Shown here: positions 39,841 to 48,356 of the stretch, one piece after another
How the letters are laid out: every line of letters starts with the position of its first letter
How positions within the stretch are numbered: the first letter of the stretch is position 1
DNA from: Nonomuraea maritima
GTDB lineage: Bacteria; Actinomycetota; Actinomycetes; Streptosporangiales; Streptosporangiaceae
NCBI RefSeq assembly: GCF_900100395.1
Contig: NZ_FNFB01000021.1
Location: forward strand, 62,001-126,000
Direction of reading: 5' to 3'
Length of the DNA stretch: 64,000 nt
The notes under the pieces: model-generated
Database searches by the model: none
Told to the model about the DNA's origin: nothing
Seen by the model: only the letters and a program-made list of their open reading frames with translations
Position numbers and translations under genes: made by a program

Positions 39841-40980
39841 GTGAAGATCCTGCACACCGCGGACTGGCACGTGGGCAAGGTGCTCAAGGGCCGTCCCCGC
39901 ATCGACGAGCACCGCGAGGTGCTGCGCGAACTCGTCGGCGCGGCCCGTACGCACGACGTCGACGCCGTCATCGTGGCCGGCGACCTGTTCGACACCTCCG
40001 CCCCCACGCCCGAGGCCCAGTCGCTCGTGCTCAACGCCCTCATGGCCCTCGCCGCCGACGGCCGCGACGTCGTGGTGCTGGCAGGCAACCACGACAACCC
40101 GCAGCTGCTGGAGGTCTACCGGCCAGTGCTGGGCAAGCTGGGGCTGCACGTGCTCGGCACGTTCCGGCGTCCCGACGCGGGCGGCACGCTCGCCTTCACG
40201 GCCCGCTCCGGCGAGCCCGTGCGGCTCGCGGTGCTGCCGTTCCTGTCGCACCGGTACGTCGTACGCGCCGCCGAGGTCCTCACCGGCACGGCCGCCGACC
40301 ACAACCGCGACTACGCCGCCCGCATCGGCGAGCTGGTCCGAGCGCTCACCGCCGGCTTCCACGCCGACACCGTCAACGTCGTCACCACGCACGGCACCCT
40401 GCCAGGCGGCGCGTTCGGCGGCGGCGAGCGGGAGGCGCAGTCGATCTTCTCCTACTACTTCGAGCCGACCGCGTTCCCGCCCGCCACCCAGTACGCCGCC
40501 CTCGGCCACCTGCACCGCCGCCAGCAGATCCCGGGCCCGTGCCCGATCTGGTACAGCGGCTCGCCGCTCGCGGTCGACTTCGGCGAGGAGGGCAACACGC
40601 CGGGCGCGCTGCTCGTCGAGGTCACCCCCGGGCGCCCGGCCGTGGTCAGTGAGCTGACCTTCACCTCGGCCCGCCGGCTGCGCACCGTGCGCGGCACGCT
40701 GGAGGAGCTGGAGGCCGTCGAGCCGGGCGACGACTGGCTCAAGGTGATCGTGGAGGAGAAACCCCGGGTCGGGCTCGCCGACGACGTGCGCGGCCTGCTG
40801 TCCGGCACCGTGGACGTCGTCCTCGACGAGCGGTTCCGTCCGGTGCCGGCCACCCGGCGGTCCGGGTCGGCCGACCGCAGCCCGCGCGAGCTGTTCCGCG
40901 AGTACCTGAACGCCACCGGCCGCTACGACGAGCAGGTGGCCGGCCTCTTCGACCGGCTCTACGACGAGGTGACCGGCTGA
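39841..40980 (+). CDS. sbcD: Exonuclease SbcCD, subunit D (Mre11-like nuclease)
   Basis: 379 residues from a GTG (MKILHTADWHVGKVLKGRPR). A calcineurin-like Mn-dependent phosphoesterase with all Mre11 motifs: HTADWHVGK, VIVAGDLFDT, VLAGNHDNP, VVTTHGTLPG and ALGHLHRRQ. The C-terminus has a capping domain. With SbcC it degrades hairpins and opens or trims double-strand ends. Third-position GC is very high, like its neighbours. The stop codon TGA overlaps the sbcC ATG by one base (TGATG), so they are translationally coupled. Confidence 0.95.
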   Translation: MKILHTADWHVGKVLKGRPRIDEHREVLRELVGAARTHDVDAVIVAGDLFDTSAPTPEAQSLVLNALMALAADGRDVVVLAGNHDNPQLLEVYRPVLGKLGLHVLGTFRRPDAGGTLAFTARSGEPVRLAVLPFLSHRYVVRAAEVLTGTAADHNRDYAARIGELVRALTAGFHADTVNVVTTHGTLPGGAFGGGEREAQSIFSYYFEPTAFPPATQYAALGHLHRRQQIPGPCPIWYSGSPLAVDFGEEGNTPGALLVEVTPGRPAVVSELTFTSARRLRTVRGTLEELEAVEPGDDWLKVIVEEKPRVGLADDVRGLLSGTVDVVLDERFRPVPATRRSGSADRSPRELFREYLNATGRYDEQVAGLFDRLYDEVTG

Positions 40981-43406
40981 TGCGTCCCGTCCTGCTGCAC
41001 CTCGACCACTTCGGCAGCTTCCGCGACCCGGTGACGATCGACTTCTCCGACACCGAGTACTTCGCGCTCGTCGGCCCCACCGGCGCCGGCAAGAGCACGA
41101 TCATCGACGCGATCTGCTTCGCCCTGTACGGCACCGTTCCGCGCTGGGGCAGGGAGAACGCCGTCGCCCACGCCCTGGCTCCGTCGGTCGCGGCGGGCAA
41201 GGTGGCGATGGTCTTCGACAGCGGCGGCCGCCGCTACGGCGTGGCCCGTTCGATGGTGCGCGACGCCAAGGGCGCCGTCCGCACCAAGGAAGCCCGGCTC
41301 GACGAGCTCGACCCGGCCGCGCCGCTCGACACGGCGTTCGAGTCGGTGCTCCGGCCGCTGGCCGAGGGCGAGAACGTCACGCCTGAGGCGCAGGGGGTGA
41401 CCGGGCTGGAGTACCGGTTCTTCACCCAGTGCGTGGTGCTGCCGCAGGGCCGCTTCGCCGAGTTCCTGCACGCCGCGCCGCGCGAGCGGCAGGACCTGCT
41501 GGTGCAGCTGCTCGACGCCGACGTCTACGAGGGCATCAGGCAGCGCGCCGCCCGCGAGGAGGAGGCCGCCAAGCAGGCCGCGTCCTTCGCCCGCGACCAG
41601 GTCGCCAAGCTGTCGGGCGCCACCGAGGAGGCCGAGCGGGAGCTGTCCGACCGGCTCGCCGCGCTGAGCCGGCTCGCCGGGCAGATCGGCTCCGACCTCG
41701 ACCTGCTGCGCTCCCGCGAGGACGACATCCGCCGCGCCGACCAGGAGCGGGCCGCCGTGGCCGAGCGCCGGTCGGTCCTGGCCTCGCTGCGCATGCCCGA
41801 CGCCGTACCCACGCTGGCCGCGGCCCGCCGGAGCGCCGCCGAGGCGGTCGAGCGGCTGACCGCCGAGGTCGAGACGCTGGAGGCCGACGACCACGAGGCG
41901 TACGAGGCGCTGGCGGCGCTGGGCGACCGGGGCGCGCCACGAGCGGCGCTGGCCGCGCTCGACGCCCGCGAGCGGCTCGCCGCCGAGGCCGCCCGAGCCC
42001 GCGCGGAGTCAGGCTCCGCGGCCGCGTCGCTCGGCGACCTCGCCGCCGCCCGGGAGACTGCCGAGCGGGCGCTCGCTGACGTGGAGGCCCGCCGCGAGCG
42101 TCTGCGCGACGCCCATGCCGCCGCTCACCTGGTCGCCCGGCTGGCCGTCGGCGACCCGTGCCCGGTCTGCGCCCACCCCGTCTCCGAGCTGCCCCGCCAC
42201 GAGGCGCCCGCCGACATGCGCACCGCCGACCGCGCGCTCGCGAGCGCCCGCGAGCAGGCCGAACGGGCGCGTGCTGCGCACGCCCGCGCCGAGTCGTCGG
42301 CGTCCGTGCTGGCCGCCCAGGCCGACCGGCTGGAGTCGGAGCTGGCCGCGCTGCCCGCGCCCGCCGACCGGAGCGCCGTGGAAGGCGTGCTCGCCGCGAT
42401 CGCCAAGGCCGAGGAGGTCGCGGCCGAGGCCCGTCAGGCGCTGCGGGCCGGCCGGTCCCGGCTCGACCAGGCGCGGGCCGCCGCCACGCGGGCCGAACGC
42501 CAGGCCGAGACCGCCTGGCGGGAGCTGGAGGCGTCCCGCGACCGGCTGCTCGTCTCCGGCCATCAGGACGACCCGCCGCCGCCGCTCGACCGCGACGACC
42601 TGCACCGGGCCTGGACCGGTCTGCTCGCCTGGCGCGACCGCGCCGCGCAGGCCGCCGCCGCCGCGCTGGCCGAGCGCGAGGAGCAGCTGGCCGGCGCCCG
42701 CGAGCTGCTCGCCGCCGACCGCCGCAGGCTCACCGAGCGGCTCGCCGAGCACGGCGTCGTCGCGCCCCGCGACGCCTCGCCCGACCAGCTCGGCGCGGCC
42801 GTCGCCGGCGCCGTCGCCCACGCCGAGTCCGCGCTCGAACGCCTGCGCGAGGAGCGCAGACGCGCCGCCGAGCTCGAGCTGCAGGTCGCCGCCAAGGAGC
42901 ACGAGGCCAAGGTCGCCCACGAGCTGGCCCTGCGCCTGCGGGCCAACGCCTTCGAGCGCTGGCTGTGCGCCGAGGCCCTCGCCGTACTCGTCGCCGCGGC
43001 CTCCGACACGCTGCGCGAGCTGTCCGACGGCCAGTACGAGCTGGCCCTCGCCGACCGGACCGGCGACATCGAGGTCATCGACTACGGCGAGGGCGGGCTG
43101 CGGCGCAGCGCGCGCACGCTGTCCGGCGGCGAGACGTTCCAGGCCGCGCTCTCCCTGGCGCTGGCGCTGTCCGGCGCGGTCGCCCGCGGCCTCGACTCGA
43201 TCTTCCTGGATGAGGGCTTCGGCACGCTCGACCCGGCCACGCTCGACACCGTCGCCACCACCCTCGAACGCCTCGCCGCCGGCCAGGACCGCATGATCGG
43301 CGTCGTCACGCACGTGCCGGCGCTGGCCGAACGGGTGCCGGTGCGCTTCGAGGTCAGCCGCGACGGCAAGGGCTCCCACGTACGGAAGGCGGGCCTCACC
43401 TCATGA
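40980..43406 (+). CDS. sbcC: Exonuclease SbcCD, subunit C (Rad50-like SMC ATPase)
   Basis: 808 residues. N-terminal ABC half with Walker A GPTGAGKST (residues 32-40) and QCVVLPQGRFAEFL (Q-loop region); two long coiled-coil arms rich in Glu, Ala and Arg; the zinc hook Cys394-Pro-Val-Cys397 at the tip (GDPCPVCAHPV); C-terminal half with signature LSGGETFQAALSLALALSG and Walker B/D-loop IFLDEGFGTLDPATLD. At 808 residues it is shorter than E. coli SbcC (about 1048), with shorter arms, as in archaeal Rad50. It tethers DNA ends and gates SbcD. The last ATGA overlaps the nurA start. Confidence 0.95.
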   Translation: MRPVLLHLDHFGSFRDPVTIDFSDTEYFALVGPTGAGKSTIIDAICFALYGTVPRWGRENAVAHALAPSVAAGKVAMVFDSGGRRYGVARSMVRDAKGAVRTKEARLDELDPAAPLDTAFESVLRPLAEGENVTPEAQGVTGLEYRFFTQCVVLPQGRFAEFLHAAPRERQDLLVQLLDADVYEGIRQRAAREEEAAKQAASFARDQVAKLSGATEEAERELSDRLAALSRLAGQIGSDLDLLRSREDDIRRADQERAAVAERRSVLASLRMPDAVPTLAAARRSAAEAVERLTAEVETLEADDHEAYEALAALGDRGAPRAALAALDARERLAAEAARARAESGSAAASLGDLAAARETAERALADVEARRERLRDAHAAAHLVARLAVGDPCPVCAHPVSELPRHEAPADMRTADRALASAREQAERARAAHARAESSASVLAAQADRLESELAALPAPADRSAVEGVLAAIAKAEEVAAEARQALRAGRSRLDQARAAATRAERQAETAWRELEASRDRLLVSGHQDDPPPPLDRDDLHRAWTGLLAWRDRAAQAAAAALAEREEQLAGARELLAADRRRLTERLAEHGVVAPRDASPDQLGAAVAGAVAHAESALERLREERRRAAELELQVAAKEHEAKVAHELALRLRANAFERWLCAEALAVLVAAASDTLRELSDGQYELALADRTGDIEVIDYGEGGLRRSARTLSGGETFQAALSLALALSGAVARGLDSIFLDEGFGTLDPATLDTVATTLERLAAGQDRMIGVVTHVPALAERVPVRFEVSRDGKGSHVRKAGLTS

Positions 43407-44347
43407 CGGGCTTCACCGTCGACCCGTGGGACCCCGGCTACGCCGCCGCCCTCGCCGTCGAGAACCTCTCCGAGATGGGCTCCACCAGCGCCGAGCTGAT
43501 CCTCGACGTCGAACGGCCGGTCGCCGACTGGAAACCGGTCACGCCAGGGGCCGGTTTCACCGCTCCCGACACGCTGCTGGTCGCCGACGGCGTGCGCCGG
43601 ATCGACGCCCGCGTCTGGGTGCACGACCCCGACGCGCCCATGCCCGTGCCGGGCATCGCCGCCTCGTACGCGGCCGGGATCGTCCGGTGCGGGCCCGGCG
43701 GCGCCGACCTGGCCGCGATCCAGGTCAACCGGACGCTGATCTCGGCCTCGCCGCACACGCCCGAGGTCAGGACCACGCACGCCACGTACCAACCGGGCAG
43801 GGCCGCCGACGCGAGCTTCGAGGAGCTGTCGCTGGCGCTGCAGCGACAGGTCACCCAGCTGGAGGTCGACCTGGCGGTGCGGCACCGGTCGCATGGCGAC
43901 GACCTGCTGCTGGTGGACGGGCCGCTGCGGGGGCGTACGCACCTGCCGCGCACGGTCGGCTACATCAAGACGCACCACACGGCGTACCTGCCGCCGGCGC
44001 AGTCGGCGGTCGTCGGCGCGCTCACCGCGGGGCAGCGCACACCCGTGTTCCTCATGGGCACGAGCTGGCGGCGGCACGCCTGGTACGTGCGCCTGCCCGT
44101 CCAGTCGCGGGCGCCCTGGGCGGGTGTGGCCAGGTGCGAGGCGAGCGCCGACCTCGACCCCGCCCAGGTGGTGAACCTGGCCGACGAGGTCGCCCTGGCC
44201 CTGCCGCCGCTCGCCGGCGTCGACTACAAGGACCCGCGCGCGCCGCAGAACCTCGTCCCGATCGGCGGGCTGGAGAAACTGCTGCGCCACCACCTGGGCG
44301 ACGGCCGGCTGCTGTACCGGGCACTGCGCACGGCGGCGGGCGGCTAG
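43403..44347 (+). CDS. nurA: NurA-domain 5'-3' nuclease
   Basis: 314 residues, start MTGFTVDPWDPGYAAALAVENL, overlapping sbcC by 4 bases. NurA marks: an aspartate in LLVADGVRRIDAR (Asp62, family DG motif), DLLLVDGPLRGRTH (Asp172), YIKTHHTAYLPP (the K-T-H segment) and the C-terminal KDPRAPQNLVPIGGLEKLLRHHLGD. NurA is a dimeric manganese-dependent nuclease that works inside the HerA channel to resect ends after Mre11-Rad50. Its placement after herA, sbcD and sbcC strongly supports the assignment. The gene ends immediately (0 bases) before the convergent response-regulator stop. Confidence 0.88.
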   Translation: MTGFTVDPWDPGYAAALAVENLSEMGSTSAELILDVERPVADWKPVTPGAGFTAPDTLLVADGVRRIDARVWVHDPDAPMPVPGIAASYAAGIVRCGPGGADLAAIQVNRTLISASPHTPEVRTTHATYQPGRAADASFEELSLALQRQVTQLEVDLAVRHRSHGDDLLLVDGPLRGRTHLPRTVGYIKTHHTAYLPPAQSAVVGALTAGQRTPVFLMGTSWRRHAWYVRLPVQSRAPWAGVARCEASADLDPAQVVNLADEVALALPPLAGVDYKDPRAPQNLVPIGGLEKLLRHHLGDGRLLYRALRTAAGG

Positions 44348-45004
44348 TCAGGGTTCGATCAGGCCGGCCCTGATGGCGTGCCGGGTGAGCTCCAGCCGGT
44401 CGCGCAGGCCCAGCTTGGCCAGGATGTTGGCGCGGTGCCGGTCGACGGTCTTGACGCTGATCACCAGCAGGTCGGCGATCTGCTTGCTGGAGTGGCCCTC
44501 GGCGATGAGCTTGACGATCTCCTCCTCACGCGGCGTGAGCAGCGTGTCGGGGAGCGGCTCGCCCTGGCGGTGGCGCTGCAGGTAGTCGCGGATGAGCGCG
44601 GTGATCGCCCCCGGGTAGAGGAACGGCTCGCCGCGCATCGCGGCCCGGCACGCCTCCAGCAGGTCGCGGTCGGCCACCGACTTGAGCACGTACCCGCTGG
44701 CGCCCGCCTTGAGGGACTCGAAGAAGTACTGCTCGTTGTCGTACATGGAGAGCATGAGCAGCCGGATCTCGGGCGCCCGGCGGGAGATCTCGCGGGCGGC
44801 CTGGATGCCGGTCAGGCGCGGCATGGCGATGTCGAGGATGGCCAGGTCGACCTCCGTGCCGGGACGGGTGGCCAGCTCGATGGCCTCGGCCCCGTCACCG
44901 GCCTCGGCGACCACGGTCAGGTCGGGCTCGGCGTCGAGGATCATCCGCAGGCCGTGGCGCACCAGCGCGTGGTCGTCGGCGAGCAGGATCCGGGTGGCGG
45001 TCAA
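44348..45004 (-). CDS. NarL/FixJ-family response regulator
   Basis: 218 residues starting at a TTG (45004) that overlaps the kinase stop (TTGA) behind AAAGGA. The receiver domain (ATRILLADDHALVRHGLRMIL) has the acidic pocket, phosphoacceptor Asp in VDLAILDIAMPRLTG, the Ser/Thr in LMLSMYD and Lys in GYVLKSVAD; a LuxR helix-turn-helix follows (LTPREEEIVKLIAEGHSSKQIADLLVISVKTVDRHRANILAKLGL). It pairs with the kinase encoded just upstream and probably acts on promoters elsewhere; target genes cannot be read from this locus. A relation to the herA operon, convergent and abutting, is not shown. Confidence 0.93.
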   Translation of the reverse strand: MTATRILLADDHALVRHGLRMILDAEPDLTVVAEAGDGAEAIELATRPGTEVDLAILDIAMPRLTGIQAAREISRRAPEIRLLMLSMYDNEQYFFESLKAGASGYVLKSVADRDLLEACRAAMRGEPFLYPGAITALIRDYLQRHRQGEPLPDTLLTPREEEIVKLIAEGHSSKQIADLLVISVKTVDRHRANILAKLGLRDRLELTRHAIRAGLIEP

Positions 45005-46047
45005 GGGGTTCCTTTCGCGTGGGTGCGATCCGCGGCCGGCGTGCCCGGGGGAAGGGGCACGGTGAGGCGCACCTCGGTGCCGGTGCCAGGACCGGCTTCG
45101 ACGCCCAGGTCGGCGCCGATCAGCATGGCGCGTTCGCGCATGCCGCGGATTCCGGTGCCCTCCTCGATCGGGCCGCCGCGCCCGTTGTCGACGATGCGCA
45201 GCAGGGCGCTGCCGCCCTGAACCGTCAGGCACAGCTCGGCGCGGGTGGCGCGGGCGTGGCGGGCGATGTTGGTCAGGCTCTCCTGGGCGATCCGGTAGAT
45301 CACCAGCTCCGCCTCGCCGCCGAGGTCGGGCAGGCGCGGGTCGAGCCGCCGGGTCACCGGCACGCCGCTGGCGTCGGTGAACTCGCCGGCCAGCGCGTTC
45401 ATGGCGGCGAGCAGGCCGAGGTCCTCCAGCACGCCGGGGCGCAGGCGGCGGGCGATGCGGCGTACCTCGTCGAGGCTGGAGCGCACCGTCTCCTGGGCGG
45501 TGCTGAGCTCCTCCCGCAGTTCGGCGGGGGCGCGGTCGAGGGTGCGCTTGAGCCCGAGCAGCACCACGGTGAGGCTCTGGCCGATCTCGTCGTGCAGCTC
45601 GCGCGCGATGCGCTGCCGTTCGGCCTCCTGCACGGCCAGGGCGTGGGCCGCGCTGGCGCTGCGCTCGGCCTCCAGCCGGTCGAGCATGGAGTTGAACGTC
45701 GCGATGAGGGCGCCCAGGTCGCCCTGGTTGCCGCCGGCGGCACGCGCCCTGGGACGCAGCAGGTCGACGCGCTCCATCAGGGCGGTCAGCCCGCTCAGCG
45801 GCCCGAGGCTGCGGCGCAGCAGGTAGGCGTTGGCCGCCAGCATCAACGCGAGGCTGCCGGCCAGGATGGGCAGCTCGGTGAGCAGCACCGGTGAGGACAC
45901 CGTCGCGGGCGACAGCGCCAGCACGGTCAGGCCCGTGGTGAACACCAACCCGTTGATCAGCGCGATCCGCCGGAACAGCGCAGAGGCCATCGGGCGGCCG
46001 CGCGCGTCCTGGACGGGCACGGTCTGCCGGGTCGCTGCAGCGTTCAT
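45001..46047 (-). CDS. NarX/LiaS-like sensor histidine kinase
   Basis: 348 residues from the ATG at 46047 (MNAAATRQTVPVQDARG); ATG 46065 is an alternative. Two N-terminal helices (LFRRIALINGLVFTTGLTVLAL; LLTELPILAGSLALMLAANAYLL), a HAMP-like linker, the HisKA_3 dimerisation helix with phosphoacceptor in AERQRIARELHDEIGQSLTVVLLGLK, and the ATPase (YRIAQESLTNIARHARA; LRIVDNGRGGPIEEGTGIRGMRERA). Sensor loop is very short, so membrane-proximal sensing is likely. Coupled to the response regulator by a 4-base overlap. Confidence 0.92.
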   Translation of the reverse strand: MNAAATRQTVPVQDARGRPMASALFRRIALINGLVFTTGLTVLALSPATVSSPVLLTELPILAGSLALMLAANAYLLRRSLGPLSGLTALMERVDLLRPRARAAGGNQGDLGALIATFNSMLDRLEAERSASAAHALAVQEAERQRIARELHDEIGQSLTVVLLGLKRTLDRAPAELREELSTAQETVRSSLDEVRRIARRLRPGVLEDLGLLAAMNALAGEFTDASGVPVTRRLDPRLPDLGGEAELVIYRIAQESLTNIARHARATRAELCLTVQGGSALLRIVDNGRGGPIEEGTGIRGMRERAMLIGADLGVEAGPGTGTEVRLTVPLPPGTPAADRTHAKGTP

Positions 46048-46312
46048 GTCTCCCAGCCTGCCCATGACCGGCCGTCGGTGTCCATCGGAGCCGTCCCCCA
46101 TCCCCTGCCTCGCATGTCTACATAGCGGCAACCGCCCGATATGGGTGCCGGCACCGATGGCGGTCGGGTCACTCCCGTCGCGAGACTGTCTCCCGGGGAT
46201 CCCCACCAGACCGGTCGACGGAGGACAAGCGTGATCGCCGCATCTGTGTGCCATTCTGCCGGGGAAGGCACGGGCGCGGCGCCCTCGTCCTCGCCACCGG
46301 TCCCTCCTGGCC

Positions 46313-46350
46313 GGGTGACGACCGCACTGCCCCCGGGGCGGTCGTCACCC
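46313..46350. repeat. Inverted repeat 1 in the divergent intergenic region
   Basis: GGGTGACGACCGC (46313-46325) and its perfect complement (46338-46350) leave a 12-base loop; 13-bp stem. The next hairpin starts on the following base. Confidence 0.8.
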
Positions 46351-46386
46351 GCGCTCCCCGGGCCGCCGGCAGGCCCCGGGGAGCGC
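46351..46386. repeat. Inverted repeat 2, directly abutting repeat 1
   Basis: GCGCTCCCCGGG (46351-46362) and CCCGGGGAGCGC (46375-46386) form a perfect 12-bp stem with a 12-base loop. No spacing separates it from repeat 1. Confidence 0.8.
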
Positions 46387-46403
46387 ACATTCCGCTTCAG
46401 CCT

Positions 46404-46418
46404 GGGGTTACGAACCCC
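46404..46418. repeat. Inverted repeat 3
   Basis: GGGGTT-ACG-AACCCC, a perfect 6-bp dyad with a 3-base centre, 17 bases after repeat 2 and 77 bases upstream of the 59-codon reading frame at 46496. It could be an operator for the MarR protein nearby or a small hairpin. Confidence 0.5.
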
Positions 46419-46495
46419 TTCTTCGCCACCGGCGCGCTGTTTAGGCTGAGGCGGTATGAAGCGCGACACGTGTCCGAAAACGGGGGCTTTGTGAC

Positions 46496-46675
46496 ATGGC
46501 GCTGCCCCAGGCCGCGGTCATCGGGCGCCCGATAGTGGACGTCGTCCAGGTCCCCCGCGCGGCCGATTCGAGCACGGCGGCACCGTGCGGCCCGTTCGCC
46601 TGCCCGGCCACCACGCTCTCCCCTGTTTCCACCGGGAATTCACTGCCGCACGAGCACATCGAGAGCAACGGCTGA
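46496..46675 (+). CDS. Possible small protein of 59 residues (unknown)
   Basis: An ATG-initiated frame of 59 codons (MALPQAAVIGRPIVDVVQVP, ... CGPFACPATT, ... HEHIESNG) whose third positions are about 88% G/C, much like true genes here. GGGGG lies ten bases upstream, and a 12-codon frame (MKRDTCPKTGAL) ends one base before its start. The N-terminal half is hydrophobic/mixed, the C-terminal half is rich in Ser, Thr and Pro with two Cys, so a small exported or modified peptide is conceivable, but no processing enzyme is adjacent. It does not match a family I know. The MarR gene follows 160 bases later. Confidence 0.4.
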   Translation: MALPQAAVIGRPIVDVVQVPRAADSSTAAPCGPFACPATTLSPVSTGNSLPHEHIESNG

Positions 46676-46835
46676 GCACTTCCGCTCGGAACGCCGCACG
46701 TGCCGTTCGACCACCGCCTCCGGCGGGCGGCACATCTCCTGTCCGGCTCCCGAACGTAACCCGTCCGCACACCTCGCCCAGGGATCTTGGTTCAATAAGA
46801 TGAAATATCCACCCAATCGGACTATCGGAGGCTTG

Positions 46836-47273
46836 ATGGACGGCGCGGAACTGGGCTGGGAGCTGAGTACGACGGTCGCGCTGTTCCACGAGGCGGTGGC
46901 CCGGCGGCTCCGGCTGAACGCCGCCGACCACAAGGCGCTGCGCATCGTCACCAGGCAGGGGCCGCTGCCCGCCGGAGCGCTCGCCGCCCAGCTGGGGCTC
47001 GGCGCGAGCGCCGTAACCGCCCTCGTCGACCGCCTGGAGCGGGCCGGGTACGTCCGCCGAGTGACCGATCCGGCCGACCGGCGCCGCGTGCTCGTCTCGG
47101 CCGACGGCGACCAGGATCCCGACCTGAGCGGCATCTTCGCCGACCTGGGCCGCGAGATGACGGCCCTGGTCGGCAAGTACGACGAGCGCGAGCTCGCCAC
47201 GATCGCCGACTACGTCCGCGGCACGATCGCCGTGTTCGAGACCCAGACCACCCGCCTGGCCGGGACCGGCTGA
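46836..47273 (+). CDS. MarR-family transcriptional regulator
   Basis: 145 residues from the ATG at 46836, preceded at the right distance by GGAGG; a start at 46800 lacks such a site. The MarR winged helix is clear: LSTTVALFHEAVARRLRLNAADHKALRIV, GPLPAGALAAQLGLGASAVTALVDRLERAGYVRRVTDPADRRRVLVSADG (recognition helix and wing with the conserved D-x-R-R). The C-terminal helices dimerise. The AT-rich segment at 46790-46812 upstream probably holds its promoter. It may sense phenolic compounds or oxidants; targets unknown. Confidence 0.9.
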   Translation: MDGAELGWELSTTVALFHEAVARRLRLNAADHKALRIVTRQGPLPAGALAAQLGLGASAVTALVDRLERAGYVRRVTDPADRRRVLVSADGDQDPDLSGIFADLGREMTALVGKYDERELATIADYVRGTIAVFETQTTRLAGTG

Positions 47274-47372
47274 CCCGGCGCCGGGCAACCTCCGGCGAAA
47301 CGGACAATTCCGCTAAGTCGCCGGGCCGTGACTACAGTGGGGTCCGGGGAAGAGGAACGTACGGGGGAGACA

Positions 47373-48242
47373 GTGGATCTCGCAGAACTGGGGGAGTTCC
47401 TGAAGTCACGCCGCGGCCGACTGCGTCCCGCGGACGTCGACCTGCCACCGGGCACCAGGCGGCGGGTCCCCGGGTTGCGCCGTGACGAGGTGGCCAGGCT
47501 GGCCAGCATGTCGGTCGACTACTACTCCGAGCTGGAGCAGGGGCGCGGGCAGAGCCCGTCCGAGCCGGTCCTGCACGCGCTGGCGCGTTCGCTGCGGCTC
47601 GACTGCGACGAGACCGACCACCTGTTCCACCTGGCCGGTCGCATGCCGCCGTTCGGCGCGCAGCCCCTGCTGATGCAGTCGGCGCTGCGCCAGCTCATGG
47701 AACGGCTCGACGACACCCCGGCCATGGTGATCACCGACCTGCACCAGGTCGTGATGCAGAACCGCGCCGCCGAGGCGCTGGTCGGGCCGCAGGCGGGGCT
47801 GACCGGCATCGAGGCCAGCTTCGCCTACCACTGGTTCACCGCGCCGGCCACCCATGACCTCTATCCGGCGGAGGACCACGACTACCACTCGCGCCTGCTC
47901 GTGTCCGACCTGCGGGCCGCCGTCGCGCGGCGCGGCCCGTCCGACCAGGTCAGCGGCGAGCTCGTCCGCCACCTGCTGGGCGCGAGCGAGGAGTTCGCCG
48001 AGCTCTGGCAGGCGCGCGAGGTCGCGGTCCGGCACGAGGAGTACAAGAGAATCGCCCATCCGGTCGTCGGTCTCGTCAAGGTCACCTGCAACAGCATCGT
48101 CACGGCCGACGCCTGCCAGCGGCTGCTGTGGTTCGTGCCCGAAGACCCCGACGTCGTCGAACGGCTGCGCCGGCTCGACCCGCCCGAGGTGTGGCGGAAC
48201 ACGCCGGGGCCCGCGTTCGGGCGTCCAGGAAGGTGGGGTTGA
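47373..48242 (+). CDS. XRE-family regulator with MmyB-like ligand domain
   Basis: 289 residues from a GTG preceded by GGGGGAGA; the longer open frame from 47328 has no such signal. N-terminal HTH_31 (LGEFLKSRRGRLRPADV, RRRVPGLRRDEVARLASMSVDYYSELEQGRGQSPSEPVLHALARSL), then the MmyB-type domain (DTPAMVITDLHQVVMQNRAAEALVG, EEYKRIAHPVVGLVKVTCNSI, LLWFVPEDPDVVERLRRL), a PAS-like fold that binds fatty acids in some members. Such regulators usually control an adjacent dehydrogenase/reductase; here the zinc-dependent alcohol dehydrogenase gene 115 bases downstream, same strand, and the remnant short-chain dehydrogenase after it fit this. Confidence 0.9.
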   Translation: MDLAELGEFLKSRRGRLRPADVDLPPGTRRRVPGLRRDEVARLASMSVDYYSELEQGRGQSPSEPVLHALARSLRLDCDETDHLFHLAGRMPPFGAQPLLMQSALRQLMERLDDTPAMVITDLHQVVMQNRAAEALVGPQAGLTGIEASFAYHWFTAPATHDLYPAEDHDYHSRLLVSDLRAAVARRGPSDQVSGELVRHLLGASEEFAELWQAREVAVRHEEYKRIAHPVVGLVKVTCNSIVTADACQRLLWFVPEDPDVVERLRRLDPPEVWRNTPGPAFGRPGRWG

Positions 48243-48356
48243 CCACCCCCGCCTGACCGGCTTGGCGGCGATGCGTGTGATGCACGCTGGATGAGGCGAT
48301 CGCGCGGACGTCGCTCCTGACGTCCAGGAACAGCGCGACGGAGTCCAGGAGGAATC

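Noticed and set aside
38030..44347. Calling the herA-sbcD-sbcC-nurA operon a phage-defence island
   Set aside because: No restriction, toxin or CRISPR genes are adjacent; DNA repair is the established role of these families, so defence stays a hypothesis.
46313..46418. tRNA, CRISPR or riboswitch in the hairpin region
   Set aside because: No cloverleaf or CCA-like end, no regularly spaced direct repeats, and no match to known riboswitch cores that I can recall.
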